From assembly GCF_000332335.1 (NCBI RefSeq), contig NZ_KB235948.1, forward strand, positions 2,514,661-2,578,660: 64,000 nucleotides of DNA, given 5' to 3'. The DNA is from Kamptonema formosum PCC 10802 (GTDB lineage Bacteria > Cyanobacteriota > Cyanobacteriia > Cyanobacteriales > Oscillatoriaceae). Positions 43,001-55,637 of this stretch are shown one piece after another. The notes below the pieces were generated by a model. That model ran no database searches. It had not been told where the DNA came from and saw nothing but the letters and a program-made list of their open reading frames with translations. The translations under genes and the position numbers were made by a program. Every line of letters starts with the position of its first letter. The stretch's first letter is position 1.

Positions 43001-43194
43001 GCGGTGACTTGTGACTTGAACCAATACCGCCGGCCATCTTCCAGGCAGATCAGAGCAATTGCTGCTTCGCACACCCCTACAGCTAAACGGGTGATATCTT
43101 CAAATGCCTCTTCCAGCCCGGGTTCAAATATTTGAACCGGGCGCGGTGTAGCAAATTTATCGGTTTTAGTATCTGGCATTTGTCTTTCTATCAT
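40090..43194 (-). CDS. GAF-PAS-PAS-PAS-GGDEF-EAL sensor protein
   Basis: 1034 residues from ATG 43194 (GAGGA nine bases upstream); an ATG 32 codons earlier is possible. Domain order: GAF (about 20-180), three PAS domains (about 215-320, 335-450, 460-575; cores GNEAGCRLLGYS, CPNAQQLFGYS, WNAGAERITGYL), GGDEF (motif RLGGDEF at about 645-649) and EAL (GFEALVRW at about 808-810). Both active sites look intact: GGDEF unaltered, and ITESAL, DDFGTGYSSLSYL, KIDRSFV, EGVET in the EAL part. No RxxD inhibitory site precedes GGDEF. It can in principle both make and degrade c-di-GMP in answer to a cytosolic signal. Confidence 0.95.
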   Translation of the reverse strand: MIERQMPDTKTDKFATPRPVQIFEPGLEEAFEDITRLAVGVCEAAIALICLEDGRRYWFKSQVTADVPEIACHASTCPRFDQLFDGGRNFLQARERADSAGNLLYLQVEPPPGESDLLFCAGYPLVTAKGEIAGTLWVMDRAPKQLGKAQAEALLALSRLAAAQLELRRNIADLSLNLTKIKRKEKIGRLAELSLEAAAGAVFWIGPDARILYGNEAGCRLLGYSREEILDLSVWDINPDLNPLAWTDHWLTVKQRGELTLECQHRHKDGQIKPVRLQVNYLEWEGQECQCAFVWDITNCGANPDMREPESACEALRASEALHRLTLSNVTEAVFITDDTGTFTFICPNAQQLFGYSVEEVRALGNISKLLGENLFERSLLETALAIENIERQVKNKAGKELTVLVNVKRFSIAGGTVLYSCRDITERRQAEDALYEERERFRLLVDSVKDYAIFMLDPVGRVVSWNAGAERITGYLSSEIIGQHFSRFYTSDEIQQEKPWKALRVAAIAGRLEEEGLRVRNDGSRFWADVAIAALRDQFGYLRGFSTVIRDTTERKRIQEQLWLAAFYDSLTGTPNRAWLTDRLWDAVEACQQRPDYRFAVLLVDLDRFKLVNDSLGHSIGDQLLVAFAHRLSTYLAPGNTVARLGGDEFAILLENIRDISDATGVAEQIHALLKSPFHLNGHEIFTTASIGIAFSERTAESPDGTSHPSLNYEWPQDLLRDADTAMYRAKALGRARYEVFNTGMHLRAVTRLQLETDLRRAIQDNLEFSILNCESSENPNCKIPESKLLLHYQPVVSLETGRIAGFEALVRWLNPTRGLVSPAEFIPIAEDTHLILPLGQWVLREACLQLRQWHEQFPSLSNITINVNLSSLQIAAPNLVEHIDNILLETGLDVSCLKLEITESALMENAAAATEVLEELRARNIHLCVDDFGTGYSSLSYLQKLPVSTLKIDRSFVSMLGADSDSSEIVRAIVMLAHQLKMDVVAEGVETEEQLLQLVSLECDCGQGYFFAKPLDRQAAEALLASNPQFSL

Positions 43195-44171
43195 TGTATC
43201 CTCGTACCTGCCCCTGGAAATATCCCTTCTCAACCCTGCTGGAAAGCAGGTGTAGCTCATGGCGCTGAAATATTTGAGTTTTGAGAGCAAAGCGGGCCGT
43301 TAATTATTTAAATTCTCTCTTGACTCCTTGAGCTAGCAGTTTATTGTACAAAAATTTAAATTTATGAATCTACTGCATGGAATTAATGCAGCTTTTACAT
43401 GCCACTTTCTTGAGGGCTCGATTCCACAGGTCTGCGCCAGCATTTGGGCTAACTTCTCAACCCCCCTCCAAGGGCAACACCCTCAAAAAATTGTAGGGGC
43501 GTCAAGCTAGAGGCTAGTAGAGAAGTGTCAGGTGTGAAATGTGAAAATTTAATTTCATATTTCAGAGTTCCGACTTTCTCCAGTCCCGCTGCCGTTGGGA
43601 TCTGTTGCCAGACTCTCCTCTCACGCTTCCAGTCTCAATGCGTACAGGTTTTTTAGCACGAGCGCTGCGACGCTCGGAGTTATGTAGAGACTTTTGCAAT
43701 CAGGTGGTCAGCTCCGCAGGCAGCGACCTTCTGGCTAGCCTCATTCAAATGTCTTTATTATAGGTTTAATTTGACCGCGACCCGAGTTTCTTTGTGTTTT
43801 CTTAAGTTTCGGCGTTTGGACGTAGAAGAGGGGGAGCTGGGGAGAGGAGGAGTGAGGGGCTTTAGCCCAGGAAGAACTTTTCTTGGTTCTTGGTTCTTGG
43901 TTCTTGGTTCTTGGTTCTTGCTTCTTGCTTCTCGATCGCTCTTTCTCTCAAAAAATTTGACCGGCATCAATAACACAGGTCAGGGGAATACCGCAATGAG
44001 TTTGAAAGCTTAACTCATAAGTTTTTGGAATGGTTAAGATTTAATTTTTAATACGTTGCCGCGCCAGTCCTGGAAGGCCATCAACGGGCCGGCGTGACAG
44101 AGTGAAGTCACACTTGGTGTGGCATTCGCTAACATGTTCTGTAAAGATATCTAAAATCCTCGCAGCCGCCC
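43195..44171. other. Long intergenic region upstream of moaA
   Basis: No supported gene in 977 bases. CGAGCG-CTGCGA-CGCTCG (about 43659-43676) is a hairpin. A heptamer tandem repeat lies at 43880-43928. No molybdenum-cofactor riboswitch is recognisable before moaA. Confidence 0.55.
43880..43928. repeat. Heptanucleotide STRR: (TTCTTGG)5(TTCTTGC)2
   Basis: Five TTCTTGG units followed by two TTCTTGC units in register. Heptamer STRRs are a known cyanobacterial class and are prone to slippage. Confidence 0.95.
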
Positions 44172-45287
44172 ATGTTCAGTTCCCTTCAAAACAAGGCCGC
44201 TTTGGCCACAGCCAGCCCGGTCAGCCAACAGCCTCTAGCAGCTTCCAGTGAGGCTGGCAGCAGCAGTCAGACTGGCGCAAGCGGTGAGGAAAAAGCCGTG
44301 AGGGTGGTAGATTACCTGCGCATCAGTCTCATCGACCGGTGCAATTTCAACTGCCTGTACTGCATGCCAGAGGGGGCAGAGATCGACTATATCCTCAAGC
44401 AGAATCTGCTTCGGGATGAGGAACTGCTGGCCCTGATTCGAGACGTGTTCATCCCGGTGGGGTTTAGACGGTTTCGCTTCACCGGCGGCGAACCGCTGCT
44501 GCGAAAGGGAGTGGTTGAGCTGGTGCGCCGCGTCAGCGCCTTCCCCGAAACGCAAGACCTGGCCATGACCACCAATGGATTTTTGCTCGCCCCGATGGCG
44601 GAGGATCTCTATCGTGCCGGTTTGCGGCGCATCAACATCAGCCTCGACTCCCTCAATCCAGACACCTTTGACCTGATTGCCGGCAAGCAGGGGCGCAGCC
44701 GGTGGCCACAAGTCTGGGCGGGAATTCAGGCCGCCCACCGGGCGGGATTTGACCCCCTGAAGCTGAACGTCGTGGTGATTCCGGGGGTGAACGACAGCGA
44801 AGTCCTCGATTTAGCCGCTTTGACGGTTGACCGGCACTGGCACGTCCGGTTTATTGAATTCATGCCCATTGGCAACAGCCAGATGTTTGCCGGTTGCGGT
44901 TGGGTGCCCTCTGCCGAGTTGCGGCAAAAAATTCGCGACGCCATGGGACTCGTGGAGTCGCGAGTCACCGGTGCCGGTCCTGCCGACGTATTCCAGATTC
45001 CCGGCGCTTTAGGCACCCTGGGATTTATCAGCCAGATGTCAGAATGCTTTTGCGATCGCTGCAACCGCATGCGCCTGTCCGCAGACGGCTGGTTGCGACC
45101 CTGCCTGCTCAATGAAACAGGCCAACTTGACTTGAAAACCGCCTTGCGAGCCGGTGCTAGCCCTGCCGAGTTGCGGGAGAAGGTGCGCCAGCTGCTGGCC
45201 ATCAAACCAGAGATTAACTTCAAGCAGCGTGACTCTGGCACGGCCACCGGCACCTACACGCGCACCATGTCCCAAATTGGCGGCTGA
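44172..45287 (+). CDS. moaA: GTP 3',8-cyclase MoaA (molybdenum cofactor synthesis)
   Basis: 371 residues, ATG 44172. The radical SAM cluster motif is CNFNCLYC, preceded by [18 protein letters not shown] is the AdoMet-binding GGEP. The second, C-terminal cluster site is [11 protein letters not shown] with a later cysteine in LRPCL. It converts GTP to 3',8-cyclo-GTP, the first step of molybdopterin synthesis. The first 40 residues are a Ser/Ala/Gln-rich extension not needed for the fold, so an internal start cannot be excluded. No other moa genes are nearby; it converges with rpsD across a shared hairpin. The C-terminus ends TMSQIGG, as usual. Confidence 0.96.
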   Translation: MFSSLQNKAALATASPVSQQPLAASSEAGSSSQTGASGEEKAVRVVDYLRISLIDRCNFNCLYCMPEGAEIDYILKQNLLRDEELLALIRDVFIPVGFRRFRFTGGEPLLRKGVVELVRRVSAFPETQDLAMTTNGFLLAPMAEDLYRAGLRRINISLDSLNPDTFDLIAGKQGRSRWPQVWAGIQAAHRAGFDPLKLNVVVIPGVNDSEVLDLAALTVDRHWHVRFIEFMPIGNSQMFAGCGWVPSAELRQKIRDAMGLVESRVTGAGPADVFQIPGALGTLGFISQMSECFCDRCNRMRLSADGWLRPCLLNETGQLDLKTALRAGASPAELREKVRQLLAIKPEINFKQRDSGTATGTYTRTMSQIGG

Positions 45288-45289
45288 AC

Positions 45290-45340
45290 CGATTTTAGAT
45301 TTTAGATTCTCCATTTTTACCGATGTAAAATCTAAAATCG
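45290..45340. terminator. Bidirectional terminator between moaA and rpsD
   Basis: CGATTTTAGATTTTA (45290-45304) and TAAAATCTAAAATCG (45326-45340) are perfect complements with a 21-base spacer. The arms are made of the heptamer ATTTTAG, so the hairpin seems built from inverted STRRs. It starts three bases after the moaA stop and ends 15 before the rpsD stop. Confidence 0.75.
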
Positions 45341-45354
45341 CAAATCTAAAATCC

Positions 45355-45963
45355 CTAGGCTTGCCGTGAGTAGTATTCCACCACCAGCAGCTCGTTAACC
45401 TGCAGCGCCACCCATTCGCGCTCAATGACGCTGTTAACCTTGCCAACGAGTTTGTTTTTGTCAAACTCCAGATGGCTCGGCGTGTTTGCCAAACCCGGGT
45501 TCGCCAGGTTTGTTTCCACTAACTTGCGGGAAGCTTCCCGATCTCTGACGGCGATCACGTCTCCGGGTTTGCAACTGTAGCTGGGGATGTTGACGGAGCG
45601 ACCGTTAACGGTTATGTGCCCGTGACTGACCAGCTGGCGAGCGCTCGGAATCGTCGGAGCCATTCCCAGACGGAAGACGGTGTTGTCCAGCCGCATTTCC
45701 AGCAGCTGCAGCAGCACCGAGCCGGTGGAGCCGGTGACTCGGCGAGCTTTGCGCACGTAGCGCAGCAGCTGCCGTTCCGACAGACCGTAGTTGAAACGGA
45801 GTTTTTGCTTTTCCTCTAGGCGGATGGCGTACTCTGAGCGCTTTTTGCGGTTTTGGCCGTGCTGGCCTGGTGGATAAGCTCGTTTGGCCGTCTTGCGAGT
45901 CAGACCGGGCAAATCACCCAGGCGGCGCACAATCCTGAGGCGCGGGCCTCGATATCGCGACAT
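45355..45963 (-). CDS. rpsD: 30S ribosomal protein S4
   Basis: 202 residues. [21 protein letters not shown] is the cyanobacterial/plastid-type S4 start. The S4 RNA-binding motif follows ([21 protein letters not shown], then [14 protein letters not shown]). ATG 45963 has GAGAGGA nine bases upstream. It nucleates 30S assembly on 16S rRNA. As is usual in cyanobacteria, it is separate from the main ribosomal operons. Flanked by a shared terminator on the moaA side. Confidence 0.98.
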   Translation of the reverse strand: MSRYRGPRLRIVRRLGDLPGLTRKTAKRAYPPGQHGQNRKKRSEYAIRLEEKQKLRFNYGLSERQLLRYVRKARRVTGSTGSVLLQLLEMRLDNTVFRLGMAPTIPSARQLVSHGHITVNGRSVNIPSYSCKPGDVIAVRDREASRKLVETNLANPGLANTPSHLEFDKNKLVGKVNSVIEREWVALQVNELLVVEYYSRQA

Positions 45964-46234
45964 GTAATTTCCTCTCTCTATCCTTTGCTGAAATTTTTGC
46001 CAGACATACTAGTATATAGCTTTTTGATTCCGTTTTCCAAGGGTTAAGCTCAAACAAGAGTGGGAACCCCTTGACCGCAGGACCGCACCCCCAGCCGGAC
46101 AAGACACCGGCTCCCCCCGCTCGCCTGGCCCTCTGGCGGAGTGAGGGGTTAGAATCCACACCCCTGCAGGGGGTTGACTGATTCGTCCTAATGTGATAGA
46201 GATAAAGAAAATCGTAGTTTGCAGGCGGTGACGC

Positions 46235-46885
46235 ATGGGGAGGAAAGAGCCCTCGGACAAATCACAAGCAGGAAGCCTGTGCCAAAAGCGAGTCAGGGAA
46301 TTCATCCCGGTTGCGGGACTGAAACTGCTGCGCTTTTGTGCCCTGCAGGTGGCAGCGGCAGGCTGGCTGGCGTGGGCGCTGCCGGTGGGGCCAGCGGCGG
46401 CAGCGAGCGGGAATAATTACGAAAAGTGCGCTTCCAGACTGTTAAAAGCCGGCATTGCCCCGGAAACGATATCAGCAAGCTGTGGCAGCGCCCTCCATCC
46501 AGAGGAATTGGCCAGCTGCGCGGTGAAAATTAATGGCAGGACTGATATCAGCGCACAAGACGCCCTTGACAGCTGCAAGCGGGTGCGCCGGCCACAGGAA
46601 CTCGCCACCTGCGTGGTGAATATCAGCAAACAAACTGACGCCTCTATGGCGAGTGCCGTACTGGATAACTGCCGGCGCAGCCTGCTGCCCGAGCGCTATT
46701 CTCAGTGCGTGGTCGGTTTGAGCCGCAGCCTGCAGGTGCTTCCCGCTCAAGCAATGGCGGCTTGCATTGACGCCGGGGACAGGATTAGCAACTTCGACCC
46801 CAGCTTTGTGCCGCAAAATCAGCTGCCGGCGGCACCCCCTGCCACACCAGCGCCCGCACCGGCCACTCCCCAACCTTCTCCGTGA
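46235..46885 (+). CDS. Exported protein with cysteine-spaced repeats and Pro/Ala tail
   Basis: 216 residues from ATG 46235. A basic start is followed by a hydrophobic segment (CALQVAAAGWLAWALPVGPAAA) that fits a signal peptide with a long n-region. The mature part holds about three repeats of roughly 38 residues, each with paired cysteines (ASRLLKAGIAPETISASCGS, LHPEELASCAVKI, LDSCKRVRRPQELATCVVNI). The tail is Pro/Ala-rich (PAAPPATPAPAPATPQPSP). I know similar cyanobacterial hypothetical proteins but no function. The disulphide-prone repeats suggest a periplasmic or cell-wall role. Confidence 0.75.
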   Translation: MGRKEPSDKSQAGSLCQKRVREFIPVAGLKLLRFCALQVAAAGWLAWALPVGPAAAASGNNYEKCASRLLKAGIAPETISASCGSALHPEELASCAVKINGRTDISAQDALDSCKRVRRPQELATCVVNISKQTDASMASAVLDNCRRSLLPERYSQCVVGLSRSLQVLPAQAMAACIDAGDRISNFDPSFVPQNQLPAAPPATPAPAPATPQPSP

Positions 46886-47242
46886 GCCGGCAGCAGTGCC
46901 GGTTGCTAGGATAGGGATGCAGCTTGCAAGCGCACGACTGCGCACCGACGCACTCAGAAGGAAAAAAGCTTGAGAGGGGCGAGAGGGGCGAGAGGGGGAG
47001 GAGGTGACAGGCGGTTATTTTCTGGCCTTGCGGCGCTAGACCGGCAGGGTGGGGCGGGGCGCACTCGCCAGAAGGAGGCCCGAACCCCTACAGGAAAAGC
47101 CCAGAAACAGTTTCACAACCCGTTCGCGCTCTGCCAAAGCCAAAAAAGTGAGGCGGCAATTCAGTTAGATTACTGCACTCATCGAGCTCAACTCTCTGCT
47201 AAAACGTGAGAGGAGAGATTTGTCACGAAGGGGAGAACTGCC
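46886..47242. other. Intergenic before the Hpt gene
   Basis: No gene seen. GAGAGGGGC is repeated three times in tandem at about 46971-46997. GGGGAG at about 47230-47235 is the ribosome-binding site for the GTG start at 47243. AATTCAGTTAGATTACTGC near 47158 is in the likely promoter zone. Confidence 0.5.
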
Positions 47243-48139
47243 GTGGATTCGGGGAAGCAGCAGCAAATTTTGGGTTATTTTCTTGAAGAGGCCAAAGAAC
47301 ACCTCGATACCATCGAAAAAGGACTGTTAGATTTACAAGCCACTGTAGCAGATCAAGAAAGGGTTAATGAACTGTTTCGCGCCGCACACTCCGTCAAAGG
47401 GGGTGCGGCCATGCTCGGTTTCGGCAGTATTCAGAAAACCGCCCACCGGCTGGAGGATTGTTTCAAGATCCTCAAGGAAAATCAAGTTAAGGTCGATCAA
47501 AAAATAGAGACCTTATTTTTAAAGGGTTTTGACGCCCTGGAAGAATTGCTGGAACGCCTCCAAGGCCCGTTTGGCTTGCGGGACGAAGAGGGAGAGCAAG
47601 TCGTGCAAAAGGTAGAGCCGATTTTTGGCCAGCTGCAGGATTACCTCAACAGTTTGGTGAGTGGCGCAGAGCCGGCCAAGGCGAACAGTCAGGCACGCGC
47701 AAATTTTGGCGATCGGGCAATCGGCGTCCTCAAACAGATGTTGCAGCTGTTTAAAGAAAAAGAAACCCCCGCCAACCGCAAACAGCTTGTGGCCCTGTGC
47801 GCCGGACTGGCCCAGCTGGATGCCGGTGCCGAAACTTGGCCCGCTCTCGTCAAAACCGCTCAGCGGGCTATTTCTCACCCGCAGCACTCCTATCGCATCC
47901 TCGCTCCCTTTGTGATTAAAGAGCTCAAGCAAGCAAGCGATCTAGTGGTTATCGGGAAAGCCGGCGAAATTGCTGCCAGTTACAGCTTGCAGCAACTGGC
48001 TGCCGGCGCACCGGCCTCTGGAGCCAAGGAAATCCTGGTGGTTGCGGAGCCCAAGGCGGCAGCGCAAACCCTGATCCAGACTTTTAATCGAGAGCAACTC
48101 TCCCAGCTAGTTGAGTTACTCCGCAAAGCCATCAAGTAA
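47243..48139 (+). CDS. Hpt-domain histidine phosphotransfer protein
   Basis: 298 residues, GTG start at 47243 with GGGGAG about seven bases upstream. The Hpt domain (1-110) has the phospho-accepting His49 in FRAAHSVKGGAAMLGF, the CheA P1-like motif. The remaining 190 residues have no kinase, CheW or receiver domain; a helical region (AIGVLKQMLQLFKEKETP) follows, ending in LVELLRKAIK. It is therefore a stand-alone phosphorelay protein, perhaps working with a hybrid kinase elsewhere; the histidine kinase at 55638 lacks a receiver and is not an obvious direct partner. Monocistronic. Confidence 0.88.
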   Translation: MDSGKQQQILGYFLEEAKEHLDTIEKGLLDLQATVADQERVNELFRAAHSVKGGAAMLGFGSIQKTAHRLEDCFKILKENQVKVDQKIETLFLKGFDALEELLERLQGPFGLRDEEGEQVVQKVEPIFGQLQDYLNSLVSGAEPAKANSQARANFGDRAIGVLKQMLQLFKEKETPANRKQLVALCAGLAQLDAGAETWPALVKTAQRAISHPQHSYRILAPFVIKELKQASDLVVIGKAGEIAASYSLQQLAAGAPASGAKEILVVAEPKAAAQTLIQTFNREQLSQLVELLRKAIK

Positions 48140-48261
48140 GGAACGAGGAATTAAGAATTAAAAATTGTTTTGGGTGTTAATTTTTAATTCTTATAGCAAT
48201 AGACCGTTAGTTTAGGACATGATAGTCCTAGAGAAGGTCTGTCCTGCGAGTTAGAGACGTA

Positions 48262-48282
48262 GGGCAGGCGTCCCGCCTGCCC
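48262..48282. repeat. GGGCAGGCG / CGCCTGCCC hairpin repeat
   Basis: Same family as 14567-14587, but with both arms changed in a compensating way (GGGC/GCCC instead of GGAC/GTCC), so pairing is preserved. This argues for a structural role or palindrome-templated correction. Confidence 0.85.
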
Positions 48283-48519
48283 TGAAGGTCTAATGTCGTA
48301 ATCTAAGCCGGACCTTTAACAACATTTAATTCGCACTTCATTCCTCTATTATTTCGTTTCCCGCAGCAGCCTACGAAGGCTATCTGGAGGTTATGCCCAC
48401 ACAGCGAAAAAGCAGGTTAAAAGCCTAACAGCTCACACCCTGCAGGTTAACCGCTTTTTGTGGTAAGGGGAAGGAACCGCCAAGACGCCAAGAGCGCCAA
48501 GAGAAGAAAGAATAATGGC

Positions 48520-48544
48520 CCATGAGCCATGAGCCATGAGCCAT
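48520..48544. repeat. (CCATGAG)3 heptamer repeat
   Basis: Three full units and a partial fourth, 15 bases before the stop of the RTX gene. Confidence 0.9.
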
Positions 48545-48558
48545 GCCCACACTCGGTA

Positions 48559-53167
<4,609 letters not shown>

Positions 53168-54355
53168 TTATGAAGTGCGGTGGCTAAAAGGCAACTCTTG
53201 GTTAATGGCGTCGATTTCCCGCTGCTCCATTTGATTGATTTGGCTGATGTAAGAGCGGAGAATTTGGAGCAAACGGGCATTGTAAAACCGGTGGAGGCTG
53301 TAGTTGGGGGTGGCTGGGAAGCCGCGACGTTTTTTGTGACGTCCACCGGCACCGGGGTCAAAAGTCTGGATGCCGTGACTGATGCCCCACTCAATGGGGG
53401 TGTAGTAGCAGGCGTCAAAGTGGAGGCAGTCAATATCCTGGTAGCTTCCCCAGTAGCGCCCGTAGAGCATGTCGCCCTTGTTGATACAGAAGGACATGCC
53501 GGCAGGCTGCCGGTCATCGAGCTCGCTGTAAGCAGCCACAAACAGCACTCGGTGCCGGTAGTGGAAAAGCTGGTCAAAAAACCGTTTAGTCAGGTACTTG
53601 CTCCCCCACCAGCCAAACTTGTCGCAGGTATTCTCGTAGAAGCTGTACATTCGAGAGAACAGCGGTTTGGGAATCTCGTCGCCGGTGAGCGTCTGGAGAC
53701 GGATGCCAGCGGTTGCCACCGCTTTGCGCTCCCGCTTGACGTTGCGGCGCTGGTTGGCGTTGAAGACGGCCAAGTAGTCATCAAAAGTTTGATAGCCCTG
53801 ATTCTGCCAAATATAGCTGTGGTGCAGCCAGCTGGTGAAGCCGTGGCGTTCCAGCTTGGGTCGCCAGACTGGATCGACAAACAGAAAATTGCAGCTAGAG
53901 ATACTGTTGCGCGTGCAGAAATGGTCAATGGCACTCACCATCAAACCGATCAGCTGATCCTCATTCTCATTGGGCGCGATCAAGAAGCGATAGCCCTCAG
54001 CCGGAGTGAACGGGCTCATGCCTACCAGCTTGGGATAGTATTCGATCCCCAGCCGGCTGGCCAAATCTGCCCACTGGTGGTCAAAGACAAACTCGCCGGC
54101 GCTGTGGCCCTTAATATACAGCGGCGCGGCGGCAATCAGGTGCCGGTCGCGCCACACCGTCAAGTGATTCGGCAGCCAGCCGGTTTTAGGCGTGGCGCTG
54201 TTGGAGGTTTCCATATTGTTTAGCCACTCCCACTCCAGGAAAGGAGTTTTCAGCGGCACAGCCAGGGCATCCCACTCAGCTTGGGGGACTTCAGCGATTT
54301 TGTTAATCCAGGCTACCGAATAGCTCGGCGAAAGCTGTTCCACCATAGGGTTCAT
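53168..54355 (-). CDS. FemAB-like/GNAT-fold acyltransferase (PF04339 type)
   Basis: 395 residues, ATG 54355. Landmarks: TPFLEWEWLNNMETS, LPLYIKGHSAGEFVFDHQWA (AAPLYIKGHS in fact), CNFLFVDPVWRPKLERHGF, NANQRRNVKRERKAV, FYENTCDKFGWWGSKYLTKRF, and GRYWGSYQDIDCLHFDACYY. This is the pattern of the family annotated peptidogalycan biosynthesis/recognition, with a double GNAT fold related to FemAB. It probably transfers an acyl or aminoacyl group; substrate unknown. No membrane segment. It stands alone. Confidence 0.85.
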   Translation of the reverse strand: MNPMVEQLSPSYSVAWINKIAEVPQAEWDALAVPLKTPFLEWEWLNNMETSNSATPKTGWLPNHLTVWRDRHLIAAAPLYIKGHSAGEFVFDHQWADLASRLGIEYYPKLVGMSPFTPAEGYRFLIAPNENEDQLIGLMVSAIDHFCTRNSISSCNFLFVDPVWRPKLERHGFTSWLHHSYIWQNQGYQTFDDYLAVFNANQRRNVKRERKAVATAGIRLQTLTGDEIPKPLFSRMYSFYENTCDKFGWWGSKYLTKRFFDQLFHYRHRVLFVAAYSELDDRQPAGMSFCINKGDMLYGRYWGSYQDIDCLHFDACYYTPIEWGISHGIQTFDPGAGGRHKKRRGFPATPNYSLHRFYNARLLQILRSYISQINQMEQREIDAINQELPFSHRTS

Positions 54356-54477
54356 GATTTACGGGGCGCATCTCCGCTATCTAGGGTAATCTAATCAGGC
54401 GCATCTGGGGCAGGACAGCATTAACCAGCCCAATCGCGCCGGTGCCGTTTCAGCCGGTAAGGCTCCCCCGATCTGCC

Positions 54478-54511
54478 GGGATTTGGGATTTGGGATTTGG
54501 GATTTGGGATT
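54478..54511. repeat. Heptamer STRR (GGGATTT)n
   Basis: Four full GGGATTT units and a partial fifth. Similar ATCCAAA/TTTGGAT heptamers occur at about 17163-17193, 34735-34758 and 62867-62890. Confidence 0.92.
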
Positions 54512-55240
54512 GGAGAGAATTAAAAACTTATAAGCAGCTAAAAATATTTTGTATTGGCAGATATTTTAATGATTTAAATAAGAAATTTAAATCTTTTCTC
54601 TAGAAAAACGCGGTTCGTAGGTGAAGTGAGAGCGGTTATGGAGGCAAAAATATGTCCCGGCAAGTCCGGGCTGTTCTCTTTGTTTTATCAGTTCAGGAGC
54701 GGGAACTCTCATGCTGGTGCCACCGCCTTTGAGAGTGCCGGTGGCGAAGAAGATGCCGTCCCCTCCTGCCACCTGTTTTTGCAGGTGCGCGCTTGACAAG
54801 CCGGCGAGCCAAACAGCACCTGATGCACGCCTGAAGCCGGCTATTTTTCCACCAGAAATCATGGCTTGAACTGCTGTCGTCTTAGGTCGATTTAACGTCT
54901 GATAGCTTTTATTTATACAGGAGTTAAAACCCGTAACAAATTCTAGAAAGTCAGGGTAAAAATGGGGAGTGTTTGCAATATTTGCAGACTCACCCTAGCA
55001 CGGGACTAGGAACTTGTGGCCATTATTCTAATTTTTCAAGTTACAACAAATTTCAAAGGTGCTGTTCCAGGTTAGCCGGGGGGATTTTTAGCAAATTCAG
55101 CCCGTGGGGGGATGACTTCACCGCTGTCAAAGGTAGCTAAGGAATCGCTTTTTTTCCCCTGCCACGAGCGAACTCGGCGATAACGCTCATGTTTGGTAGC
55201 GGTAAACCAACAGTCATGGCCAGCCCTAACAGCCGCTCTT

Positions 55241-55280
55241 CTTATTCTTCCCTTGGCGCTCTCTGTGTCTTGGCGGTTCC
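55241..55280 (-). repeat. Inverted copy of the AACCGCCAAGACGCC repeat
   Basis: On the minus strand GGAACCGCCAAGACACAGAG then AGCGCCAAGGGAAGAATAAG. The same elements in the same order are at 9458-9528 and 48473-48515. Confidence 0.75.
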
Positions 55281-55511
55281 TAAAACCCAGAGCCGGTGGG
55301 GTGGAGCGAGCCGGCAGCCAGCCGGGAAACTATACCCCAGAGGGATTGACACGCTCCCCCAGGTGTGGTAGAGATATGTCTGAGGAAACTGGGCGGGCAG
55401 TAAATCTGGGGCAGAGAAATTGCCCTCAGCAATCAAAGGCAAAATGCCTGTGCTGCCCTAGAGGGGGGTGTTTCGTGCCAGATGCGCTCGCTTGCTCCAG
55501 CCGGTGAGAGT

Positions 55512-55536
55512 GAATCCTGGAAACGGCACTGAAACG
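55512..55536 (+). other. Second orphan CRISPR-repeat-like sequence
   Basis: GAATCCTGGAAACGGCAC then TGAAACG, matching 22 of 25 bases of 20743-20767. The palindrome is less perfect. No spacers, no further copies and no cas genes. Confidence 0.3.
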
Positions 55537-55637
55537 CTAGCAGCTCTTATAATCGTGATGTAAAGTGAGAATTGTTCTGAACCTGCCATATTGGCAGCAG
55601 CATTTCACTCCTAGGCGCATAAAAAAGTGGTGGATGG

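Larger units (their letters stand above)
48140..48558. other. Intergenic with four repeat types
   Basis: No gene. Contains the GGGCAGGCGTCCCGCCTGCC hairpin (48262-48282), the AACCGCCAAGACGCC repeat (48473-48515) and a (CCATGAG)3 heptamer STRR (48520-48544). TTTTTAATTC and GAATTAAAAATT around 48151-48190 form a loose inverted repeat behind the Hpt stop, a possible terminator. Confidence 0.6.
54356..55637. other. Longest gene-poor stretch of the right half
   Basis: 1.28 kb with no convincing gene. A 91-codon minus-strand frame (54587-54862) starts with ATG but lacks a ribosome-binding site and resembles nothing. It holds a heptamer STRR, an inverted copy of the AACCGCCAAGAC repeat (55241-55280) and a CRISPR-repeat-like sequence (55512-55536). 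Confidence 0.55.

Noticed and set aside
43120-43145. CCCGGGTTCAAATATTTGAACC as a tRNA T-arm or operator
   Set aside because: It is a palindrome within the GAF-coding part of the GGDEF-EAL gene and codes for conserved residues; no tRNA context.
54587-54862. 91-codon minus-strand frame
   Set aside because: ATG start but no ribosome-binding site, no resemblance to a known family and mixed composition; kept only as a remark in the intergenic entry.
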